DNA of 64,000 nt from Corylus avellana (Eukaryota; Streptophyta; Magnoliopsida; Fagales; Betulaceae). Where the stretch lies: positions 12,844,354 to 12,908,353 of the forward strand of contig NC_081548.1 of assembly GCF_901000735.1 (NCBI RefSeq), written 5' to 3'. The notes beneath the pieces were generated by a model. That model saw only the letters and a list, made by a program, of their open reading frames with translations. It was not told the origin of the DNA and did no database searches. The position numbers were made by a program, and so were the translations under genes. Below are positions 11,164-22,755 of the stretch, piece by piece (the stretch's first letter is position 1; each line of letters opens with the position of its first letter).

Positions 11164-12740
11164 AAACACCAAGCTTTCTTCCTCTCTCTCTCACTCTAAG
11201 TCACTTCTCACACTAGGGTTAGGGTTTCTCTGAGGTTAGGGGAGGCTGAGGGTCGAAGGCATGGCTTATATAGGAGCTTAGGGTGTGCCTTGCTCTGAAA
11301 AAGTGGAGAATGGGTTAAAATTGTTTTTCAGGGTGTCAGCGAACGTTCAGGTACTATAGAGCGAGCATTCGGGTACTATTACACGTTGGATAAAAGAGTT
11401 TAGGCGTATGTTCTGGGGTATTGCCCATTGGGTCAAAGACTGGTCAAAGAACATTCGTATGGTCCCCTAGCGAACGTTTGTAGTTAAGTTAAGGGTGAAC
11501 GTTCGTGTGGTCCCTAGCGAACGTTCGGTCAAAGAGTGGGATTTCTAGATTTGGCTTGGAAACTTTTAGGAGATGGACTACTCACAAGGGTTTTAGGTCT
11601 TTTTGTTTTAGAACTATGTTTTATGAAAGCATTAATAATTTTCGCAGTGAGTCATTAATTTTTTAAAACATGTGTTTTTATTGGGGTATTACAGTGTACC
11701 ATGTCATACAATGCATTTTATTAATTAATTATTAAGGCACTTACCTAATTATATGAAAAGTAAATATGCTCATATCGTATGCGTGCTCAGTCAGCTGACA
11801 TATCGCACATTTTTATGAAAAGCGGCCGTAAGTATTTATGTACCTCGTACGCTCATTCAAATCCCCAAACAACATAGTCTAGGGTTACACGGAACACTAG
11901 AGGACCTATTGAAAACACATAGAGTTCTAACAGAGAGACAACTAATTCAAAGGCCACCAAACCCTAATTCCACCCATTCTCGACAATGCTTGAACGTTTT
12001 GGCTTATGGTTGAACGTTCAAACTCAAGGTCAAACGTTCGATCAGAATGCAGAGAACGTTAGGTCAAAATGTCAACATGCATGCAAAGCATTATGTAACA
12101 AATCCCCTCTTAGGTTCTTAATAGATTCATGCAAACATAGTAAACTATAATACTAATACACATGCAAGCCTAAGAAAGCAAGAGGTGTTTTGAAACGTTT
12201 GAAAATTGTTTTTCTTTTTAAGAAAAATAAAAGCACAAACTTATCATGGCACTCTAAAACTTTGTAAGAAGCATGAAAATCCTAAGAACAATATAAAAGC
12301 CAAATTAATATAGAGGGTTTACCTTGGAGATGGAAAATACTTCAAAATCTTCTCCTTCTTTCTCTAAAATCTATTTCTCACTCTAGGATTAGGGCTTCTG
12401 GTGCAAGGGATGAAGTATGGGGCTAGGAGGGGTGATATTTATAGGAAGGGCATGCATAAAGCTGAAAAGGAGGATAATGAGTTAAAATTGCTTTTCAGAC
12501 TGTCATCGAATGTTCGATGTACTATTACACGGTTCTAGGGTTGCAGGTCAAACGTTCAGTGTGGTTCGTGGTCAAACGTTCGGCCAGAAGCTAAAGTAAG
12601 GTTTTTTTTTGCTGTTTTTCAAATAAAGAGTTTTAAAACACTTTTGCAATTAATGGATCATTATGAAATTGTTAAACAAAAATGGTTGCTTTTAAGTAGT
12701 TGTATTTTCTTTTTGGGTTTTGATATTTTGGGGCATCACA
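11164..12740 (-). mobile_element. Inverted family-1 LTR locus (inverted arm 2 is 11164-12406)
   Basis: On the minus strand it begins TGTGATGCCCC at 12740 and continues as a copy of bases 1-712 (12406 to about 11699). At 11693 an inner LTR starts TGTAATACC after the target GGTACAC. This is exactly the junction seen at 712/713. The inner LTR is cut by the gap at 11164. AACGTTCG motifs are dense at 11337-11530, 11990-12060 and 12500-12580. Confidence 0.75.
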
Positions 12741-13270
12741 CATGTAGAAGAAACTACGTTTAATATTATCAAAACATTAACCCAAGCTTAAACCAAGATT
12801 AAAGCTAACAACACCAATATAAACTCAAACCTACTAGCTAAGCTATGAAAAACACATAGCCAGCATAACAACTAGGTAAAGAACAAGTTAGGCTAAGACG
12901 ATTATCTCCTTGAAACAAAGCCTCAATGAAATCTCTCTTTCCTCTTCAAACATTCTCACACACACTCAGTCAAACAAAGGTTTCATTGGGCAACATGGGC
13001 AAAATGAGGCTTAAGGGTTGAGTGGGCGGGGGGTATTTATTGGGTTCGAAAAGCTAAGGATGCTGCTTTCCTAATTATGTAGATAGTTGAACATTCAGTG
13101 TACCATTACCCAATGATTTTAAGGTTGCAGGTTGAATGTTCAATGATCCCCTATCAAATGTTCGGTGTACTATTACCCAACGGTTCTAGGATTGCAGGTC
13201 GAACGTTCGATGGTCTCTTGTCAAACATTCGGTTAGGACCAAGAGTGTTTAATTTTTTTTTTTTAAAAAA
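12741..13270. mobile_element. Diverged family-1-like fragment
   Basis: The region 13085-13230 carries AACGTTCG/AATGTTCG motifs and the phrase around GGTTCTAGGATTGCAGGT, also present near 12530. It is probably an older LTR or subterminal fragment of the same family. The ORF at 13098-13298 is part of it. Confidence 0.4.
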
Positions 13271-14103
13271 AAAAACTCTTATTCCCAACGAACCCTAATA
13301 AACCTGGTAATTCTGTTAACCCTTCCACTTATGAAATAAATCGGTCCTCTTAGAAATGGAAACATAAAGTAGTGCTAACTCCAAAACAAAGGACTCAGGT
13401 AGGGGCATAACCGTTGCGATACCCTTCAACCTTATTTGAACTCCTAATGCAAAGGACGCGGACATGAGCATGACCATAGTGATACCTTTTAACCCTACCC
13501 AAATTTCTGCTAGGTAATGACAACAACAATAAGGAACAACAACAACAATAAGGAAGTTGTAGTTGGGAGTCCTAGGAGCTCATTGGAGGGGCATGTGAAA
13601 GGGCGGAGCTTGCAAGGATTTACAAATAAATCCAAATCCATGAACCTCTACAAATCCAAAAATCAGCCAGCGAGGGAGAGCAGAAAATGGATGGTGGGCA
13701 GCACGGCAGCAAGCAATGGGGTAGAGAGGGCGATTGGGCTGCAAGAGTGGTGTTTGAAGAAAATGAAAAAAGACAACAAGGAGGAGAAAGAAAAACAAGG
13801 AAGAGAAATGAGGGGAAAGGGAGGAGGGAGGGAAGAAACCCATCCCTCCTCCCTTAAGAGACCACCAGAGGTGGAGAAAAGCCCTCACTAAGGAGGTGGA
13901 CAAACCTTACTCTTAGAGAGAAGGTGGAGAGTCTCTCTCTAGAAGAGAGAGATGGGTTTAAGCAATAAGCTCTTGATTTTGTTTAAGATTTTGATTATGA
14001 TTTTTATTAATTTACTCCTTGATGACGAATGCTAACAATGGGTTTGAGCTTATCTTATTGTTACTGAAAAGATGATGCTTCTTAATTTGGAGGTTTTTTT
14101 TTT
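13271..14103. other. Non-coding, low-complexity stretch
   Basis: A+G-rich and imperfectly repeated sequence; for example, the GGACTCAGGTAGGGGCATAACC and GGACGCGGACATGAGCATGACC blocks near 13390 and 13455 resemble each other. Frames open on both strands at 13517-13903 encode Lys/Glu-rich or mixed peptide with no domain I recognise. I see no supported gene. Confidence 0.5.
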
Positions 14104-15158
14104 TAAGGAAAAGTACAACATTCCCTTTAAATTTCCATCCAAATGACAATATCTAATTCCAAACTTTAGATTGCAACAATGGCCCTCAACCATTCCTCTC
14201 AAACTATTAAAAATTGCCAATTGTTCTCCTTCCCATCCCAATGACAAGATTACTTTTAATAAATTTTTTATTTTTTCAAAAAAATTGAAAAAAAAAAAAA
14301 AAAAAATTGCCGGAAAGAAGTGGTGCCGAGTCACCTATCATAAAAGTGGTATCGTATCACCCCCCCTAGCTATCTGGAGGTGGATCTCGCCATCCCATAG
14401 TTTGACTAAAAGAGGGTGACTTCGGTACGAACTAATAAGGCTCAAGAATATGCGGACATCAATTCGCCGACCCTCTGACACGTAAGCATCGCATTGGCTT
14501 CACTTTAATCTGGAGTTTATCGGCAAACGGTCACGCTATGATCTGATGATGAGCTATTGGTTACTCGTAATCATAACGAAATAACCCGCGAGCTTGTTTC
14601 TGGCTGGTCAATCCACGGGTGACCCGCCACACCCCTTTAAATTATTAAAAAAGAAAAAAGAAAAAAGAAAAAACCCTAGCCTACCTTACTTTCTTTCTCC
14701 CTCTCACTCTTAGCCCCCTATCTCTCTCTTTCTCTCTCTCTCTCTCTCCACCGCCGATCACCTCCCTCTTTCGCCCCACCGCCGCATCCCTCTCCTCTAG
14801 CTCTCGTGTCGTGTCTGGGTTGAGGATTTCCGCCCATTTAGCTAAACGGGTCGTGTTCGGATAGATGCTAATCAGGTGGCGGGTTATTAGGGTCGTAAAC
14901 GGGTTGACCCGTCAACCCGTTTTGCCAGCCCTACTTGTTATTCCAACAATGATTTTTCATTTTTCATTTTTTTTTTAATTTTTAATTTTTATTTTAGTTT
15001 TTAGTTTTTAAAAAAAAAGCAAATTTGTAGAGTCATTTTTGTCTTTTTATTAGCGTAAAGACATTGATAATTTTTGGTAATTTGAAAGATACATTGCAAT
15101 CTAAAGTTTTGGTGGACATTACCAATTAAGTTAATAATTTGAGGGGATATGTGAACTC
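14104..15158. mobile_element. Degenerate TIR element, with a hAT-like end at 14820-14935
   Basis: Sequence from about 14108 (CCTTTAAATT..., ACTTTAGATTGCAA at 14162) recurs in reverse complement near 15085-15158 (TTGCAATCTAAAGTTT), giving long imperfect inverted ends. Inside lie poly-A/T runs, an unclassified GC-rich segment (14338-14640), a CT-rich tract (14690-14750) and CGGGTTGACCCGTCAACCCG followed by TTTTGCCAGCCCTA. The last two resemble the ends of plant hAT-type miniature elements. No transposase is present. Confidence 0.4.
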
Positions 15159-16145
15159 TCTCTTAACCACTCCCTTTCTGAGGTGACTAATTTGGAATTA
15201 ATTACCATGTTAGCTTTAATTAATTAATATATTGAAAGAGGAGACCCTTGGGACTATGGAACTTGGACCACAAGAAATTCTATTTTTATCCAACACTTTC
15301 AATCTTTGTTAAAAAAAAAAAAAAAAATTGCATTCGCATTAAAAAATATTTGTGCAATAAAATTATAGTATATAACATTACTTGAATCGACGCAACTCTT
15401 TTTTTTTTTTTTTTTTTAAATTAAAAAGTAGAAATTTTGTTTTATCACTTCAGTATTTACTGTATTTATCGCATCATTATTTTGTACAGGAAAGTGATAA
15501 ATATAGTAAATATTAGAGTGATCAATAACTTTTACATAAAAGTAACAAGAAATCTGCAGGCTGCAGCAGTATGTGTGAGTTGTGACCGTTCACAAACCAC
15601 GGACTATTGCATGAGCCCATGTGACCACCGCAAACCCCTCTCTCTCTCTCACACTAATTTATTTGAATATGTAAAAATAAATACTCCGAATAAAACCCGA
15701 AGAATCTGGTTTGTAGTAAAAATAAGGCAATTTTTAAATATCCGCATTTGACAATAATTTTGATTTAACAATTATTAAACTAACACCTATGGATTAGTGT
15801 TGCCTGGGATCGTGCATACATTAATTCCATCGTCCACTCTAACAACTCTTAATATTTAAACTCAAACCTATTAAAATTTGAGAAGACCTGCACCAATTTC
15901 TAAGCTTTTAAATTAGACCTGCTATTTTTTTAACTTTTATTATTTTTTCAATTTTTTTTTTTTTTTTTAAATTTTACTATTCAATAGGTGAAACTTTGAA
16001 AAAAAAAAATATAGAAATAAACTTGGACGAGAGTTTGAACACCAGAAGGAAAAATATATAAGCATGTGACCGTTTCTACCATCTAAACGGCTGTAATTTA
16101 TTTGGTTGTAAATAGAGAAATGATAGAAATTTCTTTCAAATCGGT
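15159..16145. other. AT-rich spacer with poly-A/T runs
   Basis: Several homopolymer runs (about 15310-15327, 15400-15418, 15950-15969). ORFs at 15437-15751 and 15967-16170 are AT-rich chance frames without recognisable domains. Nothing else is seen. Confidence 0.5.
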
Positions 16146-16325
16146 CTGGAGAAAATATTCTCCAACTCATGTAAAATAATACGTATCAAGTGTCTATAAA
16201 CATTTAAAATGTACATTAAATTTTTAACCTCATTAATAGCAGTTTACTAACTTAGACTAAATTTAATATGCATTTTAAATGTTTATAGACACTTGGCACT
16301 ATTGTACATGGGTTGAAGGATATTT
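16146..16325. mobile_element. Fold-back miniature element
   Basis: The block AGTGTCTATAAACATTTAAA near 16200 recurs as its reverse complement near 16275-16295. The match extends outwards through CATGTAAAATAAT / ATTGTACATG, so almost the whole ~180 bp can form one hairpin. There is no coding capacity. I cannot assign a superfamily. Confidence 0.55.
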
Positions 16326-16458
16326 GTTGCAGACTAATTTATAGAAAATTTATGTCCATATAAAAATGCTATGAGTTAATATTTTTTCACATTAAATTTG
16401 TTAATATAGGTCAATGGTGGACCCCACAAATCTAATGGTTGATTTATTAACTTTGTAA

Positions 16459-16830
16459 GAGCATTCCTAGTAGCCTCACCAAATTTTACTTACCAAAATA
16501 CACTTTTGGTTATTTTAACAACTCACTTTTTTAGAACACTCCAGCAGCTTCACTATTTTAACAATCAATTTTCACTATTCAATTTAAATGTTCTTTTTCA
16601 AATATTTGTTTATTCTTTTTTTAATTATTAAAGGAAAAGAGAGAAATGAGTTTTTTAATCAATAGGTGAGTGAATAGTAAATTTTTCAATTTTGTGAGTA
16701 CTGTTCACCTCATTATTTTTTTTTTTTTTTTTTTTTTTTGGCTGAAAAGTGGATATTTAAGCTATTTTAGTTAAATTGACTCACCAAAATAATCAAAAAA
16801 ATGATTTTGGTGATGCTGCAAGGAATGTTC
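16459..16830. mobile_element. Tourist-like MITE with TAA target duplication
   Basis: A 372-bp element whose ends are inverted repeats GAGCATTCCTAGTAGCCTC... and its near complement ...GATGCTGCAAGGAATGTTC. TAA flanks both sides (16456-16458 and 16831-16833), as expected for PIF/Harbinger elements. The interior is AT-rich with a long poly-T. The ORF at 16776-16973 straddles its border and is spurious. Confidence 0.7.
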
Positions 16831-17154
16831 TAAGAGAATATGAGTCAAATATAAAAAACTTATTGACTATTAGCATTTCTTACATTTTTCTCTATTTTAC
16901 AATATTGAATAGTAATTTGAGACATCAGGTAAAAACACCAAATACGATAGAGATGAAAACACTGTATTTTTAGTTCAAATCATTCTCATAGACTTTTCCA
17001 TTTATTTTAACTCAAAGCCAACCACTTACCATCGAACCCCTTACCCACCTCCGAGCCCCCAACATCGGAGTCTCCAAATAAACTAAGATGGCTCCGGTGG
17101 TTTTGCCTTTGAATTTGGCAAAGTGTATTTTGTTTATAAAGTATTTTGTCAAAA

Positions 17155-17815
17155 GAATAAAAATTATTGAGAGCCCCTATGGTTAGGAACTTCTACAAAC
17201 CATCATTTTTACAGCACCCAATCACCATTTGACACATCATCCATTTAACAAAAATGCAAAAAATGAAAGTGAGATCATCCACACCAAACCAAAATGAGAA
17301 AGACCCACGAACCCAGGTAAGACCCTGCTCAGGCAAGACTCACACCACGATGCCTAAGACTCACAGGTCTGACCGGCCGTGAACCGCCTCAAATTTGCCG
17401 TGACCCGCTTCAAACCCATTGTGACCCGCTCCAAACCCATTGTGACCCATCTCAAAACCCGTTTTTAATGTCTCAAAACTCGATTTTGGATTCAAAACAA
17501 AAACCTAGAAGTAAAAGGTTAACTCTTTAGAAATTTTATTACCCTAAAGGCTTGAACCGGTGGCTCACGACGCCGGAGAAACGCTGGAGAAGATGAGTCA
17601 CGGCTGAGTCACGGTCAGACCCAGCTATGCGTGACCCAGCCATGGCTGGGTCTGGCCACCCAACCACGAGGTTCTCTAAACCTCTCTCTCTCTTTTGAGT
17701 GAAAATTTAATGTGGCGTGGTGCATTTTATTTTTGTGCATTTTTTGAGTTTTTACTTATGTGTCAGTTAGGGATTGGAAGCTGTAAAATAGGGGTTTTAA
17801 TGAGCCTTTAAATTA
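17155..17815. mobile_element. Probable TIR element with a short tandem repeat inside
   Basis: The left end (GAGCCCCTATGG...TTTTTACAGCACCCAATC, then TTTGACACAT) is mirrored on the right (GATTGGAAGCTGTAAAATAG GGG, preceded by ATGTGTCAG). This suggests imperfect inverted ends of about 60 bp. Inside, a ~26-bp unit TGACCCGCTTCAAACCCAT repeats three times near 17398-17455. No target duplication was found. Confidence 0.4.
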
Positions 17816-19387
17816 TTTAGTCTAAATAGTTATATTATTTTATGATGCATCATGTGTCTACTTCCTATTGATGATGCAAAATATTCAATTTACACCGCGA
17901 CTTGCGACTTAATTAAAATTACTCTTAATAATGTCTAAATTATCCGCAGAAAATATATAGGGATAATTCTGTGGAAGCAACTCCTAACCGCCTACTACTA
18001 CCGGATTTGCGGTCGCAATAAACGATGTAGAAATCTTGCCTGCGCGTTGGAAATTCAAAAAAGATGATAAACATTCTCCGAAATGCCTATTTTACCCTGT
18101 TTTCTCTGAATTTCATGTGCATCTAATCATATAATAATCCCCTCACGCATCTCAATACTTCAATTTTGATGTCTACGTGCATATATATATATATATTCGA
18201 TAATGAGTCAATTAAAAATAAATAAATAAATAAACTCGACTGGTGAAAAAAGGTAAAAAGATTTTAATCAAATTTTGGTTTAATTCAAGAAAATATCACA
18301 TTATTTGGTATCATATGAAAGAAAGTCTAAACGACGTTTTCGTGTCCCTTCAACTTATTTTTTTTCATTATTTAAAAATAAATAAATAAACATATTTTTC
18401 CCATTATTCCCAGGGATTTGTTTGGCACATGGCAAAAGATATTGTCCAAATTTCACATATATTCTGAGTACGTTGACACACACTCGTGACTGGAGGCTCA
18501 ACCTTGATTAATATAAACAAATCATGTGAGTGTTTACTTCTCCCACGGACCACCTCCATAAATTGTTGGTCCAAATTCAAATCCCTAAATAAAATCGGTG
18601 CTTAATTATGCAATAAACAATTCATATATTACAAGTTTACTTATGTCTTAATTGCTTAATTAATTGCTTATGTGTACATACATGGCTTCTTCTCATTACT
18701 CACAAACAAATTTGTCTAATTATCGTTTTGTTTTTTTGGAAATGCTATTTCATATTATGTGGTACATCTCTGATCTCCCGTTCATCTTTTGTTCAAATCA
18801 ACTAATAAACTTGTAGAGTTCACAGGTGGGTATTATAAATCTAATAATTAATTTAGAAAAAGATGAATTGAAATGAACATAAAATATACTACAAAATATG
18901 AAATAATATTTCTCTTTTTTTCTTTGTCTCACTTTGCTGCATGCTAGAGGGCCTATCAAGATAGAGTTAGGTATCACTTTCATCTAAGGTTGCTAATTCC
19001 TGCATGAAACACCCTTCTTTTATTTTTATTTTTATTGTTTACTTCAACTTAAAACCTAAATTAAACTCCATCTCGTTTTCAAATATTTTGACATATAAGC
19101 CCTTTAAAAGTCAAGTCTCATGCAATCATGAAAAAAAACAAAAAACAAAAAAAACAAAAAGAAAGGCATGAAAAGAAAAATTAAAAAAAAAAAAAAAGAA
19201 CCTGAATTATGGAAAATTTTTGGTTTTCAGAAGTAGCCAAGTTAGGCTAAGCAGCTCAAAGAAAAATTAAGAACATAAAAAGAGTCTATGAAATGGAAAA
19301 TAAAGTTAGGAAAAATTACCCCCTAGAAAAACTAGGAAAATTACAAAAAAAAAAAAAATTCAAACTCTCCTAACTCTAGCTACCGCG
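17816..19387. other. Spacer downstream of the GATA gene
   Basis: AT-rich, with short (AT)n at about 18181-18196 and (AAAT)n at about 18216-18232 and 18376-18390, and A-rich runs at 19130-19200 and 19346-19360. It should include the 3' untranslated region of the minus-strand GATA gene next to 19388. The frame at 18798-18983 has no recognisable domain. No other gene is seen. Confidence 0.5.
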
Positions 19388-20318
19388 CTAGATCAGCTGC
19401 CTGAAGTCGGGGCCCACGTGTTGGTGAATCAAATAATCGTCACCGTTGGATACGTTGAACACCATATCCTGATGGTGAATGAACGGCTGCTGATGCTGGG
19501 TCCGCACCATTTCCTTCTGGCGCCGAAGCTCCATCACCTTCCGATGTGAGTTGGAGTGCTTTGTCAGCATAAAAGTTGGGCTCGCCGCAGGCCGATACTC
19601 CGGCACTAACCGCCCCGACTTGTACCGGACCCCGCACGCATTGCAAAGCGTTTTCGGGCCCAGGGGCCCAGTCCGCCACTGGGGCGTCTTGTCCGTGGCG
19701 CAATGCAGGCATTTCCGCCCTTCTCCGGCGAGGCCGTCCGGGCAGCAGTACTCCTTCTTCTTCGGGAAGTCTTTCACGGTCTTCTTTCCCGAGTTGGGAT
19801 GTCCCGAGATGACGACGTCGGCGTCGGACGTGTTTTGAGAGAGCACGAGGAGGCGGGAATTCCAGTTGCATGGGGCGGCACGGGAGCGCTTGCTTCGTGC
19901 CTTTGCTGGGACCGACATTTCGGGGTGGAATATCGGGGTGTTTCGGTTGGGCTCCCGGCTCGTTTCGGAGGCTTCGTCGGTCCGGGCTTTCATGCCGGAT
20001 ATCAGCTGCAGCTTCTGCAGGTCCTCGCTGGAGAACGACTCCTCCACGAAATTCGATAGCCATTCCAGCTCTGCTAAATCGTCGTACTGTCAAAATAAAT
20101 GCCGTTATTTATTATTATTATTATTATTATTATTTTCTTATTGTTCGAAAACCGAATGGCGTAAAGGGTTGGTTATCTTTGATAAAGAGAGTGAAGCCAT
20201 TTTACGACCTACTTTCTGCAAATTTTCAACCCCACAACTCTAACCACTCTGTGTAGCTGCATCGGAAATTGGGTAAAAGCCAAAAAAAAAAAGCTAAATT
20301 TAACGGGAATGCGTAGAT

Positions 20319-20354
<36 letters not shown>

Positions 20355-20770
20355 AGCATATAATTCATGGAAGCAGGAAATTAATTAAGGAAGATATGAT
20401 TTTTATGATAGCATTACAATTCTGTCTGTCCCTCTCACGTAATGACATGTATTGTTTTCATAATTAAGGTAGTGAATATTACCGGGACGCAGAGGTCGCT
20501 GGAAAAATGTCCGTCGCCGAAATTCCGGCACCCCATATCGCCCACAAAATTGGGGTCGCCCCCAGAAAACGAGGACGAATTGCAGCTGTCGACGACGGTG
20601 AGCGTGGAAGAATCAATGGAGTTTCCAGTGGCCGTGTCGAAAGCACCGTCGGCATTGACTGCGTCGTCGTCGTCGTTGGAAAAGTCGAGGAGGTCCTCCA
20701 CGATGAAGTTATTATCCGTTGAGTGACGCTTTTCCGGCGCGTATTGTGGGCAAAGCTCAGGTGCTTCCAT
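19388..20770 (-). CDS. GATA zinc-finger transcription factor, subfamily I (GATA9/GATA12-like)
   Basis: This is a nuclear DNA-binding factor expected to recognise WGATAR sites. Exon 1 is 20770-20483 (96 codons) and exon 2 is 20086-19388 with TAG stop. They are joined by a 396-bp intron with GT and AG ends, in phase 0, giving 328 residues. Exon 1 starts with the ATG at 20770, is acidic (a run of four Asp near residue 33) and ends in the conserved DLCVP. Exon 2 opens with YDDLAELEWLSNFVEESFS, the N-terminal block typical of plant subfamily-I GATA factors. A basic segment, KARSKRSR (about 158-165), may be the nuclear signal. The single finger is CX2C-X18-CX2C with Cys 222, 225, 244 and 247, containing TPQWRTGPLGPKTLCNACGV, followed by the usual RYKSGRLVPEYRPAASPTF. 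Length and intron position fit the Arabidopsis GATA9/GATA12 group. It is intact, unlike nearly every other gene here. I infer membership of the group, not a precise orthologue. Confidence 0.93.
20321..20351. repeat. (AT)n microsatellite in the GATA intron
   Basis: About 15 perfect AT units within the intron. A (TTA)n tract lies nearer the acceptor, at about 20107-20132. Both are likely to be length-polymorphic. Confidence 0.9.
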
Positions 20771-20837
20771 AGGTCTTCGTTCTCTCTTAAGGCCAAAACA
20801 AAGGAGATGGATTCAGTGGGTTAAAGTGTATGAAGAT

Positions 20838-20840
<3 letters not shown>

Positions 20841-20882
<42 letters not shown>
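20841..20882. promoter_or_regulatory. (GA)n tract just upstream of the GATA start codon
   Basis: About 20 perfect GA units begin 71 bases before the ATG; on the coding strand this reads as (CT)n. CT/GA tracts are common in plant 5' leaders and core promoters and can bind GAGA-binding BBR/BPC proteins. Its position places it in the 5' UTR or proximal promoter. The ORF at 20830-21036 read through it is not a gene. Confidence 0.6.
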
Positions 20883-20884
<2 letters not shown>

Positions 20885-22755
20885 TGAGAAGTTGTGGTTT
20901 TGTGGAGAGAGAGGGTTTATTTGCGTTTGAAGGGGACAGGAGGACAGCTAAAATGGAGGATTTTGACGAGGAAAACGAAAGTTATTTGAAATTAAAAAAA
21001 AAAAAAAAAAAGCGAAAAAAAGTGATAAATAAGTGAATAAAAAAATAAATATAAAGAGGCTTTAATTGTGCTAAAAGAAACCAGAGGGAATTACTTTATC
21101 ACCCTTGTGTTAGTCTTAAATGAGCTTCTCTTCCATTACTAACCTCATTAATGGAACCCAAGAAGCAACTTGCAATCTGATGTGGCGTTATGTAATTAGT
21201 TAAAAAACGCAATCAGCATAATGACTTTTGGGTATTAACGGGTGGACAGGGGCATTGTGTTTGAAGGACAGGAGGGTAAATACGAATTTAAAAACCGTGC
21301 GTCATGAATAAGACAAATTGTAAAACGATCAAAATCCAAAATTGGGTAAAAAACCCCAAGTGTTCAGTTTAACCTCCTTGTGAACCGATCAAAACGGTTG
21401 AAATGTTCAAATCAGTTGTTATTTGTACAAGGCAATAAGCCATGCTGGTGTTTTTGTTTGTTAAGGACAGACAACAAACGTCCCCATTATTCCACGTCAT
21501 CAACAATCAGAGCCATCTCTTCACTGCTGGGTCCCTTCCCGTTGTCTGAACCGTAAACATCTATCGCACGTGCAAGCGGCTGGTGATGGCGATGATCACC
21601 CAGGTGCACAACAATAATCACGCGAATGTCACACGCAATCCTTTACCCCCTCTATGCACCACCATCAACTACTACAGCTTGTCTATACACGGACATTCAT
21701 TATGGCAACTAGTAATTAATAATGTACTACTGTCATTGTCATATGATTAGGTTTAACGATAGTAATTTGTGTTCATATGTCTTATTAAGACATATAAATA
21801 AGACTATATAGATAAATTTTAATCTGACTCATATATTTAAATAGATTAAAATTTTTAATTATAATTGTCTAATTTTATATTGAACTCGTGTTTGCAAGCC
21901 ATTTAAAAAATTAACAGTCATTATGTGCAGCATTAACGATGGCCTTGCAAGCAAAAACTGAAAGTAAAAAAATAAAAAACATAATTTATATAGAGAAGTA
22001 AATGTCCTCTTTTTAAAATGCCTTAATAATGAGTTCTTAAATATAATTTATGTAACATGTTAGACTTCTTAATTTTAATTCTTTAATTTCGTATTAAATT
22101 TTTGTCTGAGTCATGTAAAAAATTATTAATTTTAATTAAGATGATGTGATAGTAAAAATCAATTATAAATTTTATTTTTTACGAATCTTGATTTAAAGAT
22201 CGATTTTTACTGTGATTTAAGGAATGATTAAACACATTACTTAGATTAAGAATTTAAGTAATAAAAAGTGTTGAAATTCATTGCTTTAGGAATCGATCCA
22301 GCAGGATTGGCGCTGAGGTTTGTGCATAAGCGTCCAAGTTAACAGACCGATTCCTTTGCTTTAATTTTCCTCGGGTGGCACCAAGTCTATATTCTTTTCT
22401 TTTTTCCTCTGATATTCACCCAATATTAAATTTGTTATAATATTTTTAACCCCTTGTTTATTTCTTTATTATATTCAAAACCCCAGTTGCAAGCACGATG
22501 AGTACAGCTCACTTGATGAGATTGCCGGTCAGGATCCCCCCAAATTGTCTCCCCTCTTCTACGACCCTACCGAGTTTTTATAGTAAAAACTCTAAAATTT
22601 ACACTCTTAAATATTTACTTAATTTATAATGTGTGGCCAATTTTGGAGAAGTTGGGGTAAATTTGTAAAGTCAACTGAGGTTAAAAAAGCCTGTCAAGAG
22701 ATAAAACTTGCATGTGTGTGAGACACTGTACGTAAGTTACTGTCGGCTATGCGAC
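20883..22755. other. Upstream region of the GATA gene, no other gene
   Basis: AT-rich with A-runs near 20994-21012. One CACGTG lies at 21567-21572. The region 22020-22270 is very AT-rich with mirrored ATTTAAG/TTAAAT words, possibly an old miniature element. No supported coding sequence. Confidence 0.5.

Noticed and set aside
10911..11216. ORF running across the N gap
   Set aside because: Open only because the Ns carry no stop codons.
13517..13903. Overlapping open frames on both strands (124 and 107 residues)
   Set aside because: Low-complexity Lys/Glu/Asn-rich or Phe/Leu-rich peptides from an A+G-rich tract; no domain, no splice context, repeats nearby.
15437..15751. 104-residue ORF downstream of a poly-T run
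   Set aside because: AT-rich chance frame with no recognisable domain and no neighbours that suggest a gene.
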